NCBI GenBank assembly: GCA_050300875.1
Contig: JBNKYL010000080.1
Location: 1-25,951, forward strand
DNA length: 25,951 nucleotides
Source of the DNA: CBDCFL01 sp050300875
GTDB lineage: Bacteria > Pseudomonadota > Alphaproteobacteria > Rhodobacterales > Rhodobacteraceae
Direction of reading: 5' to 3'
Part shown: positions 14,461 to 23,074 of the stretch, piece by piece
Layout: every line of letters starts with the position of its first letter
Numbering within the stretch: position 1 is the stretch's first letter
Notes under the pieces: generated by a model
What the model was told of the DNA's origin: nothing
What the model saw: only the letters and a program-made list of their open reading frames with translations
The model's database searches: none
Program-made: the position numbers and the translations under genes

Positions 14461-15872
14461 GGCAAGATGTCCTGAAGGCGGAATTCGGCGATGCGTTCGA
14501 CCTGTCGGCAGGCTTCTGCAAACTCGGTGTCGGTGTCATGGGCGATGCGGGCCTCGAAGGCCGCCAGGATCGACGCCTTGTCATGGTCGCGCACCGCGAT
14601 GATGAACGGAAAGCCATGCTTTGCCACATAGGCCGCGTTCAATTCGGTGAACCGCGTGCGTTCCGCATCGGTCAGGGCGTCCAGCCCGGCGCTGGCCTGT
14701 TCCGACGTGCTTTCTGCCGTCAACCGCTTGGCGGCCGCAAGCTTGCCCGCCAAGTCGGGGTGCGCCGTCAGCACGCCCAGCCTTTCGTCACGGCTGGCCG
14801 ACCGGAACATCCGCGCCAATGCATTGTGCAGGCCCGCAGCACTATCATGGGCAGGGCCAAGTTCCAGGTCGTGCGCCCGTTCCGCAATCCAAGCCGAATG
14901 TTCGAAAATGCCACCGAAGGTTTCGACAAACCGCCGCTTGCCCATCTGGCTGGGCCGTTCAAACCGCTGATGCGGGTGATGCGTGGCCCAGTGTTCGGCG
15001 ATCTCGATCCGGCGCGGGCACCAGACGCCATCATGCGCCTGAACATGGTCGATGAAGCGTTTGAGCCCGGCGATCTTGCCCGGCCGCCCGACCAGCCGGC
15101 AATGCAGGCCCACCGTCATCATCGCGGGCCGCCCCGCCTGACCTTCGGCATAAAGCGTGTCGAAGGCGTCTTTCAGATAGCTTTCGAAATCTGCGCCCGT
15201 CACCCAACCGGGCGCCGTGGCAAACCGCATGTCATTGGCTTCCAACGTATAGGGGATGATCAACTGATCGCGGTCGCGCAGCTCGATCCAATAGGGCAGG
15301 TCGTCATCATAGGTGTCGGAGATATAGTCGAAAGCCCCGGTTTCGGCGACCAGCCGCACGGTGTTGGCCGAACAACGTCCGGTGTACCAGCCGCGCGGCG
15401 GTTCACCCACGACCTCAGTATGCAAGCGGATCGCTTCGGCAATCGCGGTGCGTTCGGCGTCTTCGGGCATATCCTTGTGTTCGACCCATTTCAGCCCGTG
15501 GCTGGCGATCTCCCAACCTGCGGCCTTCATCGCGGCCACCTGTTCAGGCGACCGGGCCAGCGCCGTCGCCACGCCATAGATGGTCAGCGGAATGCCCGCT
15601 CCGGTGAACAGCCGGTGCAACCGCCAGAACCCGGCTCGCGCGCCGTATTCATAGATGGATTCCATGTTCCAATGGCGTTGCCCCGGCCACTGCGCGGCAC
15701 CGGGAATGTCCGACAAGAAGGCTTCGGACGCCGCATCCCCGTGAAGGATGCAGTTTTCCCCGCCTTCCTCGTAATTCAGTACGAATTGAACGGCGACCTT
15801 GGCCCCGCCCGGCCAGTTCGCATCCGGCGGGTTCGGGCCATAGCCGCGCATGTCCCTGGGATATCGCGTCAT
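14457..15872 (-). CDS. puuE-uraD: Bifunctional allantoinase (PuuE) / OHCU decarboxylase (UraD) fusion
   Basis: A 471-residue two-domain protein. Residues 1 to about 303 are the metal-independent, polysaccharide-deacetylase-like allantoinase PuuE (MTRYPRDMRGYGPNPPDANW, QFVLNYEEGGE, WNMESIYEYGARAGFWR, EIASHGLKWVEH, PRGWYTGRCSANT). Residues about 310-471 are OHCU decarboxylase (FVETFGGIFEHSAWIAERA with the catalytic-type His at about 325, HPDLAGKLAA, TAESTSEQASAGLDALT, KHGFPFIIAVR). The decarboxylase makes (S)-allantoin and the allantoinase opens it to allantoate, so the fusion joins consecutive steps. AGGG precedes the ATG. The gene is divergent from uraH, whose product supplies the OHCU substrate. 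Confidence 0.95.
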   Translation of the reverse strand: MTRYPRDMRGYGPNPPDANWPGGAKVAVQFVLNYEEGGENCILHGDAASEAFLSDIPGAAQWPGQRHWNMESIYEYGARAGFWRLHRLFTGAGIPLTIYGVATALARSPEQVAAMKAAGWEIASHGLKWVEHKDMPEDAERTAIAEAIRLHTEVVGEPPRGWYTGRCSANTVRLVAETGAFDYISDTYDDDLPYWIELRDRDQLIIPYTLEANDMRFATAPGWVTGADFESYLKDAFDTLYAEGQAGRPAMMTVGLHCRLVGRPGKIAGLKRFIDHVQAHDGVWCPRRIEIAEHWATHHPHQRFERPSQMGKRRFVETFGGIFEHSAWIAERAHDLELGPAHDSAAGLHNALARMFRSASRDERLGVLTAHPDLAGKLAAAKRLTAESTSEQASAGLDALTDAERTRFTELNAAYVAKHGFPFIIAVRDHDKASILAAFEARIAHDTDTEFAEACRQVERIAEFRLQDILP

Positions 15873-16022
15873 CTTTGCCCTGCTCGTCTCGTCGATTTCA
15901 CTCTAGATGAGGTTAATCAAATTTACTTTCTGGAAATTCTTTAAACAGCTATTTTGTGGACGCACCGTAGCGGGCGGCCAACATATGTGAAAAGACTCGC
16001 AGGAAATCAGAAGGATGTTCGA

Positions 16023-16376
16023 ATGGCAGGCTATCTGACAACGCATGTGCTGGATACGGCGCGCGGCTGCCCGGCGGCAGGCATGCATATCGAGCTGTAC
16101 CGGATCGACGGAAAGGCGCGTGAATTCATCCATGCCATGACCACCAATTCAGACGGGCGCACAGACCAGCAGATCCTCCCGGAAAGCGAATTTCGCACCG
16201 GTAGCTATGAACTGGTCTTCCATGTCGGCGCCTATTTGGACGCGACCGGCACGCCGCCGGAAAGCCCGCGGTTCTTGGACGAAGTGCCGATCCGCTTCGG
16301 CATGTCTCAGGCCGATCACTACCACGTCCCGCTGCTGATCTCGCCCTTCGGCTATTCGACCTACCGGGGCAGCTAG
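16023..16376 (+). CDS. uraH: 5-hydroxyisourate hydrolase (transthyretin-like)
   Basis: A 117-residue enzyme that hydrolyses 5-hydroxyisourate to OHCU. The N-terminal LTTHVLDTARGCPAAGMHIELYRI carries the first conserved His; the middle DGRTDQQIL has the conserved Arg; HYHVPLLISPFGYSTYRGS ends in the diagnostic C-terminal YRGS tetrapeptide. AAGGA lies 7 bases before the ATG at 16023. It is divergent from puuE-uraD across a 150-base AT-rich gap (15873-16022) in which no clear operator was recognised. It converges on the LysR gene with 40 bases between stops. No signal peptide is present, so it is cytoplasmic. Confidence 0.96.
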   Translation: MAGYLTTHVLDTARGCPAAGMHIELYRIDGKAREFIHAMTTNSDGRTDQQILPESEFRTGSYELVFHVGAYLDATGTPPESPRFLDEVPIRFGMSQADHYHVPLLISPFGYSTYRGS

Positions 16377-16416
16377 GGGGCGAAATCCATCATGATTTCC
16401 GGCGCGTCAGGACTGT

Positions 16417-17334
16417 TCAGCCCTTTCCGATGCCGGGCAGGTTCGCCTTGATGTGATCCACCATGAAGTCGATGAACAGCCGCGTTTTCGGGTCCTGCCT
16501 GCGCCGGTGCATGTAAAGGCAGGCCATCTGGATGGGCACCGGCGGTTCGTCTTCCAGCACCGGGGCCAGCGCGCCAGATGCCAGATGTTCGGCAATCTCG
16601 AAAACCGGTTTCAAAACGATCCCGTGCCCGTCCAGTGCCCAATTGGTCAGCACATCGCTATGGTCACATTCAAACGGCCCGCTGACCACCACCCGGCGCG
16701 GCCCGTCCGGCCCCATCAGCGGCCATTGAAATTCCTGCGCACCGGGGTAACGCAGGTTCAGGCAGTCATGCGCGTCGGTTTTCAGCACATCGCTTGATTT
16801 CGGCATCCCCCGCCGCGCGATGTAATCGGGTGACGCGCACAGGACCCTTGGACAATCGGCGATCTTGCGAATGCGCATGGAACTGTCTTCCGGCACGCCA
16901 AGAATAAAGGCCGCATCCAGTCCTTCGGCGGCCAGATCCAGCGTGCGATCGGACAGGCGCAAGCGGATATTGATCAGCGGGTAAGCGGCGTGAAATTCCG
17001 GCACCGCCGGCGCAATCAAACGCTGACCCAATCCCAGCGGCGCCGCGACGTAGACGGACCCGCGCGGGGTCTTTGTGACGGATGAGATTTCCGCCTCGGC
17101 CTCGTCCACCGCTTCCATGATCTTCTGCGCGCCCTTGTAGAACAGATGCCCCTGTTCGGTCGCATTCAGCTTGCGCGTGGTGCGATGGAAAAGGCGGACG
17201 TTCAGGTGTTCTTCCAATTGCGAAACCCGGCTGGACGCCACCGCCGAAGAAATGCGCAGGTCACGCGCGGCGGCGGACATGTTGCCAAGTTCATAGATAC
17301 GGACGAAGGTGCGGATATTGTCCAGATAGGCCAT
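16417..17334 (-). CDS. LysR-family transcriptional regulator, probable purine-catabolism regulator
   Basis: A 305-residue LTTR. The HTH is at residues 1-60 (LDNIRTFVRIYELGNMSAAARDLRISSAVASSRVSQLEEHL, then RLFHRTTRKLNATEQG) and the effector-binding domain at about 90-295 (GSVYVAAPLGLGQRLIAPAVPEFHAAYP, LDLAAEGLDAAFILGVPEDSS). Its position, divergent from puuD with a perfect inverted repeat between, and next to uraH, suggests that it controls urate breakdown, perhaps sensing urate or a degradation product. This is inference from context. The ATG at 17334 has only a weak Shine-Dalgarno. Confidence 0.92.
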   Translation of the reverse strand: MAYLDNIRTFVRIYELGNMSAAARDLRISSAVASSRVSQLEEHLNVRLFHRTTRKLNATEQGHLFYKGAQKIMEAVDEAEAEISSVTKTPRGSVYVAAPLGLGQRLIAPAVPEFHAAYPLINIRLRLSDRTLDLAAEGLDAAFILGVPEDSSMRIRKIADCPRVLCASPDYIARRGMPKSSDVLKTDAHDCLNLRYPGAQEFQWPLMGPDGPRRVVVSGPFECDHSDVLTNWALDGHGIVLKPVFEIAEHLASGALAPVLEDEPPVPIQMACLYMHRRRQDPKTRLFIDFMVDHIKANLPGIGKG

Positions 17335-17368
17335 GGCAGACTTTCAGGCGAAATTTGAAGCAGCTTGG

Positions 17369-17393
17369 GATTATCAGGGTGTAGTGGATAATC
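17369..17393. promoter_or_regulatory. Candidate LysR-type operator in the lysR-puuD divergent gap
   Basis: GATTATC and GATAATC form a perfect 7-base inverted repeat with an 11-base spacer, in the 103-base gap between the two starts. It contains the T-N11-A LTTR pattern. A possible puuD -10 (TATTCT at 17400-17405) would put the repeat over the -35 region. Confidence 0.6.
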
Positions 17394-17437
17394 GCGCCAT
17401 ATTCTAGCGTTTTGGCAAACGGGTGAAGGAATACGAA

Positions 17438-18691
17438 ATGCACGATGTGATTGTCATGTGGGATTGGCTGGCCTTCGCGGTGCGCTGGCTGCACGTGATC
17501 ACCGCAATCGCCTGGATCGGCTCGTCTTTCTACTTCATCGCGCTGGACCTTGGCCTGAACCGCGACATCGCCGGCCCGGCGGATGGCGAGGAATGGCAGG
17601 TCCATGGTGGCGGGTTCTATCACATCCAGAAATACCTGGTGGCCCCCGAGGCGATGCCCGAGCACCTGACATGGTTCAAATGGGAAAGCTACATGACCTG
17701 GCTTTCCGGCGCGGCGATGCTGATGATCGTCTACTGGGCAGGCGGCGAATTGTACCTGATCGATGCCAACAAGGCCGATCTGGCTTTGTGGCAAGGCATC
17801 CTGATTTCGGCCGCCTCGCTGACCATCGGCTGGCTGGTCTATGATTTCCTCTGCAAATCAGGGCTGGGCGAGCGGCCAACCTTCCTGATGATCCTGCTTT
17901 TCATCCTGCTGGTTGCGATGGCCTGGGGCTATGATCAGGTGTTCACAGGCCGGGCCGCGTTGCTGCACCTTGGCGCGTTTACCGCGACGATCATGACCGC
18001 CAACGTGTTTTTCATCATCATGCCCAACCAGCGCATCGTGGTGGCCGACCTTAAGGCGGGCCGCAAACCCGATCCGAAATACGGCAAGATCGCCAAGCTG
18101 CGTTCGACGCATAACAACTACCTGACCCTGCCGGTCATTTTCCTGATGCTGTCCAACCACTTCCCGCTGGCCTTCGCCACCGAATACAACTGGCTGATCG
18201 CGGCACTGGTGTTCCTGATGGGCGTCACCATCCGGCACTATTTCAACACCCGCCATGCCCGCGCGGGCAACCCGACCTGGACCTGGCTGGCCACTGTTCT
18301 GCTGTTCATCGCGATCATGTGGCTGTCCACCGCCCCGCTGTCGCAAACCGATTACGACACCGAGGAAACCCGGGCCCTGACACCCAATGAACAGATCTTC
18401 GCCAATGCCGAAGGGTTCGAAGAGGTCAGCGACATCATCCTTGGCCGCTGTTCCATGTGCCACGCGCGCGAACCCTATTGGGACGGCATCCACCGCGCGC
18501 CCAAGAACGTGCTCTTGGAAACGCGCGGCGATATCATCGCCCATGCGCGCGAGATCTACATTCAGGCGGGCGTGACCGAAGCCATGCCACCGGCCAACCT
18601 GTCCTTCATGGAACCCGAAGAACGTGTGGCGATCCGCAGGTGGTTCCGCGCCGCAGCGGATGAAATGCCCTTCGGTCTGGCCCTGCGCTAG
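17438..18691 (+). CDS. puuD: Urate oxidase/hydroxylase PuuD, membrane-bound with cytochrome c domain
   Basis: A 417-residue integral-membrane urate oxidase that converts urate to 5-hydroxyisourate and delivers electrons to the respiratory chain, without using O2 directly as uricase does. The N-terminal domain has several TM helices (LAFAVRWLHVITAIAWIGSSFYFIALDLGL, TWLSGAAMLMIVYWAGG, LMILLFILLVAMAWGY, LHLGAFTATIMTANVFFIIMPNQRIV). The C-terminal domain holds a haem site CSMCH (Cys338, Cys341, His342) and EAMPPANLSF, whose Met is the probable axial ligand. AAGGA precedes the ATG at 17438; an in-frame GTG at 17423 is less likely. Its stop shares CTAG with the convergent smc stop. It is divergent from the LysR gene. 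Confidence 0.95.
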   Translation: MHDVIVMWDWLAFAVRWLHVITAIAWIGSSFYFIALDLGLNRDIAGPADGEEWQVHGGGFYHIQKYLVAPEAMPEHLTWFKWESYMTWLSGAAMLMIVYWAGGELYLIDANKADLALWQGILISAASLTIGWLVYDFLCKSGLGERPTFLMILLFILLVAMAWGYDQVFTGRAALLHLGAFTATIMTANVFFIIMPNQRIVVADLKAGRKPDPKYGKIAKLRSTHNNYLTLPVIFLMLSNHFPLAFATEYNWLIAALVFLMGVTIRHYFNTRHARAGNPTWTWLATVLLFIAIMWLSTAPLSQTDYDTEETRALTPNEQIFANAEGFEEVSDIILGRCSMCHAREPYWDGIHRAPKNVLLETRGDIIAHAREIYIQAGVTEAMPPANLSFMEPEERVAIRRWFRAAADEMPFGLALR

Positions 18692-21600
18692 GCGACCAGC
18701 TTTTCCGCCGCCGACAGATCCACGCTGACCAGCTGGCTGACGCCCTGTTCGGCCATTGTTACCCCGAACAACCGGTCCATACGACTCATCGTCACCGCAT
18801 GGTGGGTGATAATCAGGAACCGGGTTTCGGTCTGGCGGGTCATTTCGTCCAGCAAGTCGCAGAACCGCGTGACGTTCGCATCGTCCAAAGGCGCGTCAAC
18901 TTCGTCCAGCACGCAGATCGGCGCGGGGTTGGCCTGGAACACCGCAAAGATCAGGGCCAGCGCCGTCAGGGTCTGTTCGCCGCCGGACAAAAGCGACAGG
19001 GTGGCCAGTTTCTTGCCCGGTGGCTGGCACATGATTTCCAGCCCGGCTTCAAGCGGGTCATCACTTTCGACCAGCACCAGTTTCGCCTCGCCGCCACGGA
19101 ACAGGTGCTTGAACAGGACCGAGAAATTCGCGTTGACCTGTTCAAAGGCGGTCAGCAGCCGTTCGCGACCTTCACGGTTCAGGTTGGAAATGCCGGTTTT
19201 CAGCTTGGAAATCGCGCCTTCCAGATCGGCCTTTTCGGCAACAAGCGTGTCATGTTCCGCCTGCACCTCGCGCGCGTCTTCTTCGGCGCGCAGGTTGACC
19301 GCGCCCAATGCGTCGCGCTGACGGCGCAGCATGTTGACTTCCGTCTCGACCTTGTGGGCTGCGGGCATGTCCTCGATGGCCATGCCCAGCCCTGCCAGCA
19401 AAGCCTCGGGCGTCATTTCGGTTTCTTCGTGAATGCGTTCGGCGGCGGTCGCCACAGCCTCGCGCGCGGCTTCGGCCCGTGCTTCGGCAGCTGCGCGGGT
19501 TTCGCGCGCCTCACCTGCGGCGCGTTCCGCTTCGCGTTCGGCCTGCTGCGCGTGACGCAGGGCGGTTTCGGCTTCTGCCAGCGCGTCCGCGGCCTTGCGG
19601 CGACGCGTCTCGGCCTCTTCGATCTTGCCCGCAAGCGCATCGCGTTGGCTTGCAATCTCGCCCGGAAGGCCCTCGGCCTGCGCCAGTTCGGCTTCGCTGG
19701 CGTCACGCCGTTCACCCAGTTCGGCCATGCGGCGGTCGGCAGATTGCAGCCGCTTGGTCCAGCTTTCCACTTCGGCGCCAATCTCGCCCGCGCGGCGCGC
19801 GCGCGCTTCGCCTTCGCGACGCATTTCGTCATGCGCGGCGCGGCGCGACATCATGGTGATGCGTGCGGCTTCGACGGCTTGACGCAATTCTTCGACGACA
19901 GCGCGGGCGGCATCCAGATCGTCCAGATCGTCCATGGCGCGCTGGGCCTCGGCCAGCCGCAGACCGGCCTCGCGCGCCTCGTCATCATGACGCGCTGCGG
20001 CAAGCCGGGCCGATTCCAGCTTGCCCGCCGCGATGTTGCGATCCGCCTCGGCGCGCGACAGCGCGCGGCTGGCTTCGGTCGCCGCCGCATCTGCTGCGCG
20101 GCGTTCATCGCGGCGCGTCCGGTCGGCGTCGGTCAAATCGGCCAACCGCTTTTTCAGGTGCTCATGCGCCTGCGCTGCCCCTTCGGCCTTGGCATTCGCC
20201 TCTTCCAGATCGCGCTTCAGTTCCTGCAAGCGGTTCAACTGCTGCAACCGCAGCGCGGCAGCACTTGGTGCATCTTCGGCCCCGGCGCGGAACCCGTCCC
20301 ATCGCCACAGATCGCCTTCGATGCTGACCAGCCGTTGCCCGGGCCAAAGGTCGGCCTGCAGGGCTTCGCCCTGACTTGCATCCACCAACCCGATCTGCCC
20401 GATCCGCCTTTGCAAAACGGCCGGTACCTGCACGAAATCCGACAGCGGGCGCGCGCCCTTCGGCAATTCCGGCGCGCTGGAATAGGCAGGCAATTCGCCC
20501 CAGCCCGACCGCACCCCGGCCGCCACCGCGGGCGCGCGCAGGTCGTCCGCCAGCGCCGCGCCAAGCGCGCGTTCATACCCGGTTTCGACGCGCACAAGGT
20601 CCACGACCTGCCCGCCCTGATCGGTGTCGCGTTCGACCAGCCGGGTCAGCGCTGCAACCTCGGCCCGCAACGCGCCCGCTTCGCCCTCGGCTTCGGACCG
20701 GCCTGCGCGGGCTTCGGCTTCGCGGGTCTGCGCCTCGGCGCGGGCCTCGTCCGCAGCGACCAGCGCCGTTTCTGCGGCTTCTGCCGCTGCGGTCGCATCG
20801 ATCTGCGCCTTCATCGCACCGGACAAGGTGGCCTCCAGCACCTTCAGCGCCTCTTCGGCCCCCGAAGCCGCCTTGCGTGCCTCTTCCGCCGAAGCTTCGG
20901 ATTTCGCCATCGTCGCGCGGCTGTCAGATAAAAGCCGTTCGGTCGATTGATGTCGCGCCGCCAGCCGCGCAACGTCTTCGGTCAGTTCCGCCGACTTTTC
21001 TTCACGCTCCTGCAGGATGCTGGCCGCGTCGCGCGCCTCGGCCGCAGCGGCCTCAAGCCGCGCCTCGTGCCCTTGGCCCTGTTCGGCCAATTCGGCGGCT
21101 TCCGTTTCCAGCTTGGCGATGGTTTCGCCGGCGTCGCGGTTCAGCGCCTCTTCGCGTTCCATGTCGCGGCCCAGCTGTTCGATCCGCCCGCGCAGCGTCT
21201 CGATGCTGCGCATTGCCTGCGCCTCGCGCTCGGTCAGGCTGTCACGTTCCACGGCCAGACGTTGCAGGATCGCTGCCGCAATCGCCTCTTCCTCGCGCTT
21301 TGGCGGCATGTCCGCTTCGCGCGCTTCGCGGGCCGTCACCGCCGCGCGCGCCGCACGTTCGGCTTCGGACAGGCGCAGCATCAGGTCTTTCAGCGCCGCT
21401 TCGGCGCGGACGCGTGCCTCGTCAGCCTCGGACCAGCGACGATAGAGCAGGATGCCTTCGGACTTGCGCAACGCTTCGCCAATCTCGCGATACCGCGCCG
21501 CCTGCCTTGCCTGCCGCGCCAGTTGCGCCAACTGACTGGCCAGCTGTTCGATCACGTCATCGACGCGCAGGAGGTTGGCCTCGGCCCCGTTCAGCTTCAG

Positions 21601-22143
21601 CTCGGCTTCGTGCCGTCGCTGATAAAGCCCACTGATCCCGGCGGCTTCTTCCAGGATTCGCCGCCGAGCCTTGGGCCGGGCGTTGATGAGTTCCGATATC
21701 TGCCCCTGCCGCACCAGCGAAGGCGAATGCGCCCCTGTCGAGGCATCGGCGAACAGCATCGTGACATCGCGCGCCCGCACATCCTTGGAATTGACCTTAT
21801 AGGCCGATCCGACATCGCGAGTGATCCGGCGCGTGATTTCCAGCAGGTCACTGTCGTTGAAGCCCGACGGCGCCAGCCGGTCGGAATTGTCGATGAACAG
21901 GTTCACTTCCGCAAAATTGCGCGCGGGTCGGGTCGATGCGCCAGCGAAGATGACATCCTCCATCCCGCCGCCGCGCATGGCAGAAGGGCGATTTTCGCCC
22001 ATCACCCAGCGCAAGGCTTCCAACAGGTTAGACTTGCCGCAGCCGTTCGGGCCAACCACGCCTGTCAGGCCATCGGCCACGATCAGGTCGGTCGGATCGA
22101 CAAAGCTTTTGAAGCCGTTCAGTCGCAGCCGTGTGAAACGCAA
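18688..22143 (-). CDS. smc: Chromosome segregation protein SMC
   Basis: A 1151-residue ABC-type ATPase that forms the condensin ring with ScpA and ScpB. Domains: N-terminal ATPase head (about 1-160) with Walker A GVVGPNGCGKSN; a coiled coil rich in Ala, Glu and Arg (about 165-495); a hinge (about 500-625, from VVDLVRVETGYERALGAAL to LVSIEGDLWRWDG); a returning coiled coil (about 630-960); and a C-terminal head with the signature LLSGGEQTLTALAL (about 1053) and Walker B PICVLDEVDAP (about 1074). The start is TTG at 22143, supported by MRFTRLRLNGFKSF, the family N-terminus, and AGG upstream. No in-frame ATG lies close by. scpA/scpB are not in the window. Confidence 0.98.
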   Translation of the reverse strand: MRFTRLRLNGFKSFVDPTDLIVADGLTGVVGPNGCGKSNLLEALRWVMGENRPSAMRGGGMEDVIFAGASTRPARNFAEVNLFIDNSDRLAPSGFNDSDLLEITRRITRDVGSAYKVNSKDVRARDVTMLFADASTGAHSPSLVRQGQISELINARPKARRRILEEAAGISGLYQRRHEAELKLNGAEANLLRVDDVIEQLASQLAQLARQARQAARYREIGEALRKSEGILLYRRWSEADEARVRAEAALKDLMLRLSEAERAARAAVTAREAREADMPPKREEEAIAAAILQRLAVERDSLTEREAQAMRSIETLRGRIEQLGRDMEREEALNRDAGETIAKLETEAAELAEQGQGHEARLEAAAAEARDAASILQEREEKSAELTEDVARLAARHQSTERLLSDSRATMAKSEASAEEARKAASGAEEALKVLEATLSGAMKAQIDATAAAEAAETALVAADEARAEAQTREAEARAGRSEAEGEAGALRAEVAALTRLVERDTDQGGQVVDLVRVETGYERALGAALADDLRAPAVAAGVRSGWGELPAYSSAPELPKGARPLSDFVQVPAVLQRRIGQIGLVDASQGEALQADLWPGQRLVSIEGDLWRWDGFRAGAEDAPSAAALRLQQLNRLQELKRDLEEANAKAEGAAQAHEHLKKRLADLTDADRTRRDERRAADAAATEASRALSRAEADRNIAAGKLESARLAAARHDDEAREAGLRLAEAQRAMDDLDDLDAARAVVEELRQAVEAARITMMSRRAAHDEMRREGEARARRAGEIGAEVESWTKRLQSADRRMAELGERRDASEAELAQAEGLPGEIASQRDALAGKIEEAETRRRKAADALAEAETALRHAQQAEREAERAAGEARETRAAAEARAEAAREAVATAAERIHEETEMTPEALLAGLGMAIEDMPAAHKVETEVNMLRRQRDALGAVNLRAEEDAREVQAEHDTLVAEKADLEGAISKLKTGISNLNREGRERLLTAFEQVNANFSVLFKHLFRGGEAKLVLVESDDPLEAGLEIMCQPPGKKLATLSLLSGGEQTLTALALIFAVFQANPAPICVLDEVDAPLDDANVTRFCDLLDEMTRQTETRFLIITHHAVTMSRMDRLFGVTMAEQGVSQLVSVDLSAAEKLVA

Positions 22144-22273
22144 GACCTGCCTCGGATGTTGATTCTGCTTTAGCCCGCTATTTTCGCGCCCAGACCCTAT
22201 GAGTCAACGCAGAACCACCGCATCTGGCTGATTACAGCCATTTGTCCACAAGATATGGGCGGGTTTGGGCCGA

Positions 22274-23074
22274 TCAGTCCGGTTTGCGCAGGTGATAGAT
22301 GATGTATTGGCGCCGGCCTTCTTCGAAATCGCGGAAAATGTAGGATCCCGGCCCGCCTGCCCAATGATTGCCCAGCCAGCGCAGGCCGCGCGGGATATGG
22401 CTGCGAATCTCCTGCTCGCGCCGGTCCTTGTCCAACGCCAGCGCCTCCACGATCCCCGGCGTCACGTCGCGTTCGGCCACCATGTCCAGCCCGGTCTTGT
22501 CCAGCCCCAGCCCGCCGGTTTCAGTCGGGATGGTGAAATCGGTGAACAAAAACGACCCGCCCGGTTTCAGAACCCGGAACACCTCGGCAAAGAAAGCGCC
22601 GCGATCGGGATAGCAATGCGAACTTTCCACGTTGGTCACCGCGTCGAAACTGGCATCGTCGAACGGCATCTCCATCGCGTTGCCGACCGTGAAGGCCAGC
22701 CCATCGACATCGGCATCCATCCGTTTGCAGAACTCGACAGCACTTGATGCCAGGTCCATGCCCGTCGTGCTGGCCGGTCCAAGGTAGCGGTGCATATACC
22801 GCGCGCCGCCACCGCGTCCGCTGCCCACATCCAGCAGGTGTTTGCCGGTCAGGTCGATCTGCGATGCCACGGCATGATAGAGTTGCGCACAATAGCGTTC
22901 GGTTTCGTCCTGCGGTTCCAGCGGCGGGTTGTCGGCCGGATCATCGAAGGCCAGCCCGTAATTCATGAACCGCCAGTTTTCCGCGTCCGCAAAGCGCCGC
23001 CCGAGGAATTCATAGATCGAATTGGCCCGCTTGCCATGAGACAGCCGAAAATTACGTGCTGAAAAGACTGCCAT
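22274..23074 (-). CDS. Class I SAM-dependent methyltransferase, substrate unknown
   Basis: A 266-residue Rossmann-fold methyltransferase. Motif I is LLDVGSGRGGGARYMHRYLG. TGMDLASSAVEFCKR carries the acidic residue that binds the SAM ribose, and AMEMPFDDASFDAVTNVESSHCYPD and FRVLKPGGSFLFTDF are motifs II-III. A C-terminal extension (IRSHIPRGLRWLGNHWAGGPGSYIFRDFEEG) follows. The N-terminal region MAVFSARNFRLSHGKRANSIYEFLGRR resembles small-molecule or lipid O-methyltransferases. The ATG at 23074 is chosen because AGGG precedes it and upstream in-frame sequence is not family-like. It lies 130 bases upstream of smc on the same strand; no biosynthetic partner is nearby. Confidence 0.85.
   Translation of the reverse strand: MAVFSARNFRLSHGKRANSIYEFLGRRFADAENWRFMNYGLAFDDPADNPPLEPQDETERYCAQLYHAVASQIDLTGKHLLDVGSGRGGGARYMHRYLGPASTTGMDLASSAVEFCKRMDADVDGLAFTVGNAMEMPFDDASFDAVTNVESSHCYPDRGAFFAEVFRVLKPGGSFLFTDFTIPTETGGLGLDKTGLDMVAERDVTPGIVEALALDKDRREQEIRSHIPRGLRWLGNHWAGGPGSYIFRDFEEGRRQYIIYHLRKPD

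Noticed and set aside
14538..15944. A 468-codon plus-strand frame opposite puuE-uraD
   Set aside because: No domain is recognisable, and it fully overlaps a well-supported gene on the other strand.
15873..16022. Search for a LysR box or other operator in the puuE-uraH divergent gap
   Set aside because: The gap is AT-rich in part, but no inverted repeat like the one at 17369-17393 could be supported.
18799..22173. Very long plus-strand open frames opposite smc (710, 419 and 408 codons)
   Set aside because: The Ala/Glu/Arg-rich coiled coil of SMC gives reverse frames free of stops. The products are low-complexity Arg/Pro/Phe sequences.
22242..22250. TTGTCCACA as a DnaA box near smc
   Set aside because: A single site with one mismatch to the usual box. 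No cluster, AT-rich unwinding region or replication genes are nearby.
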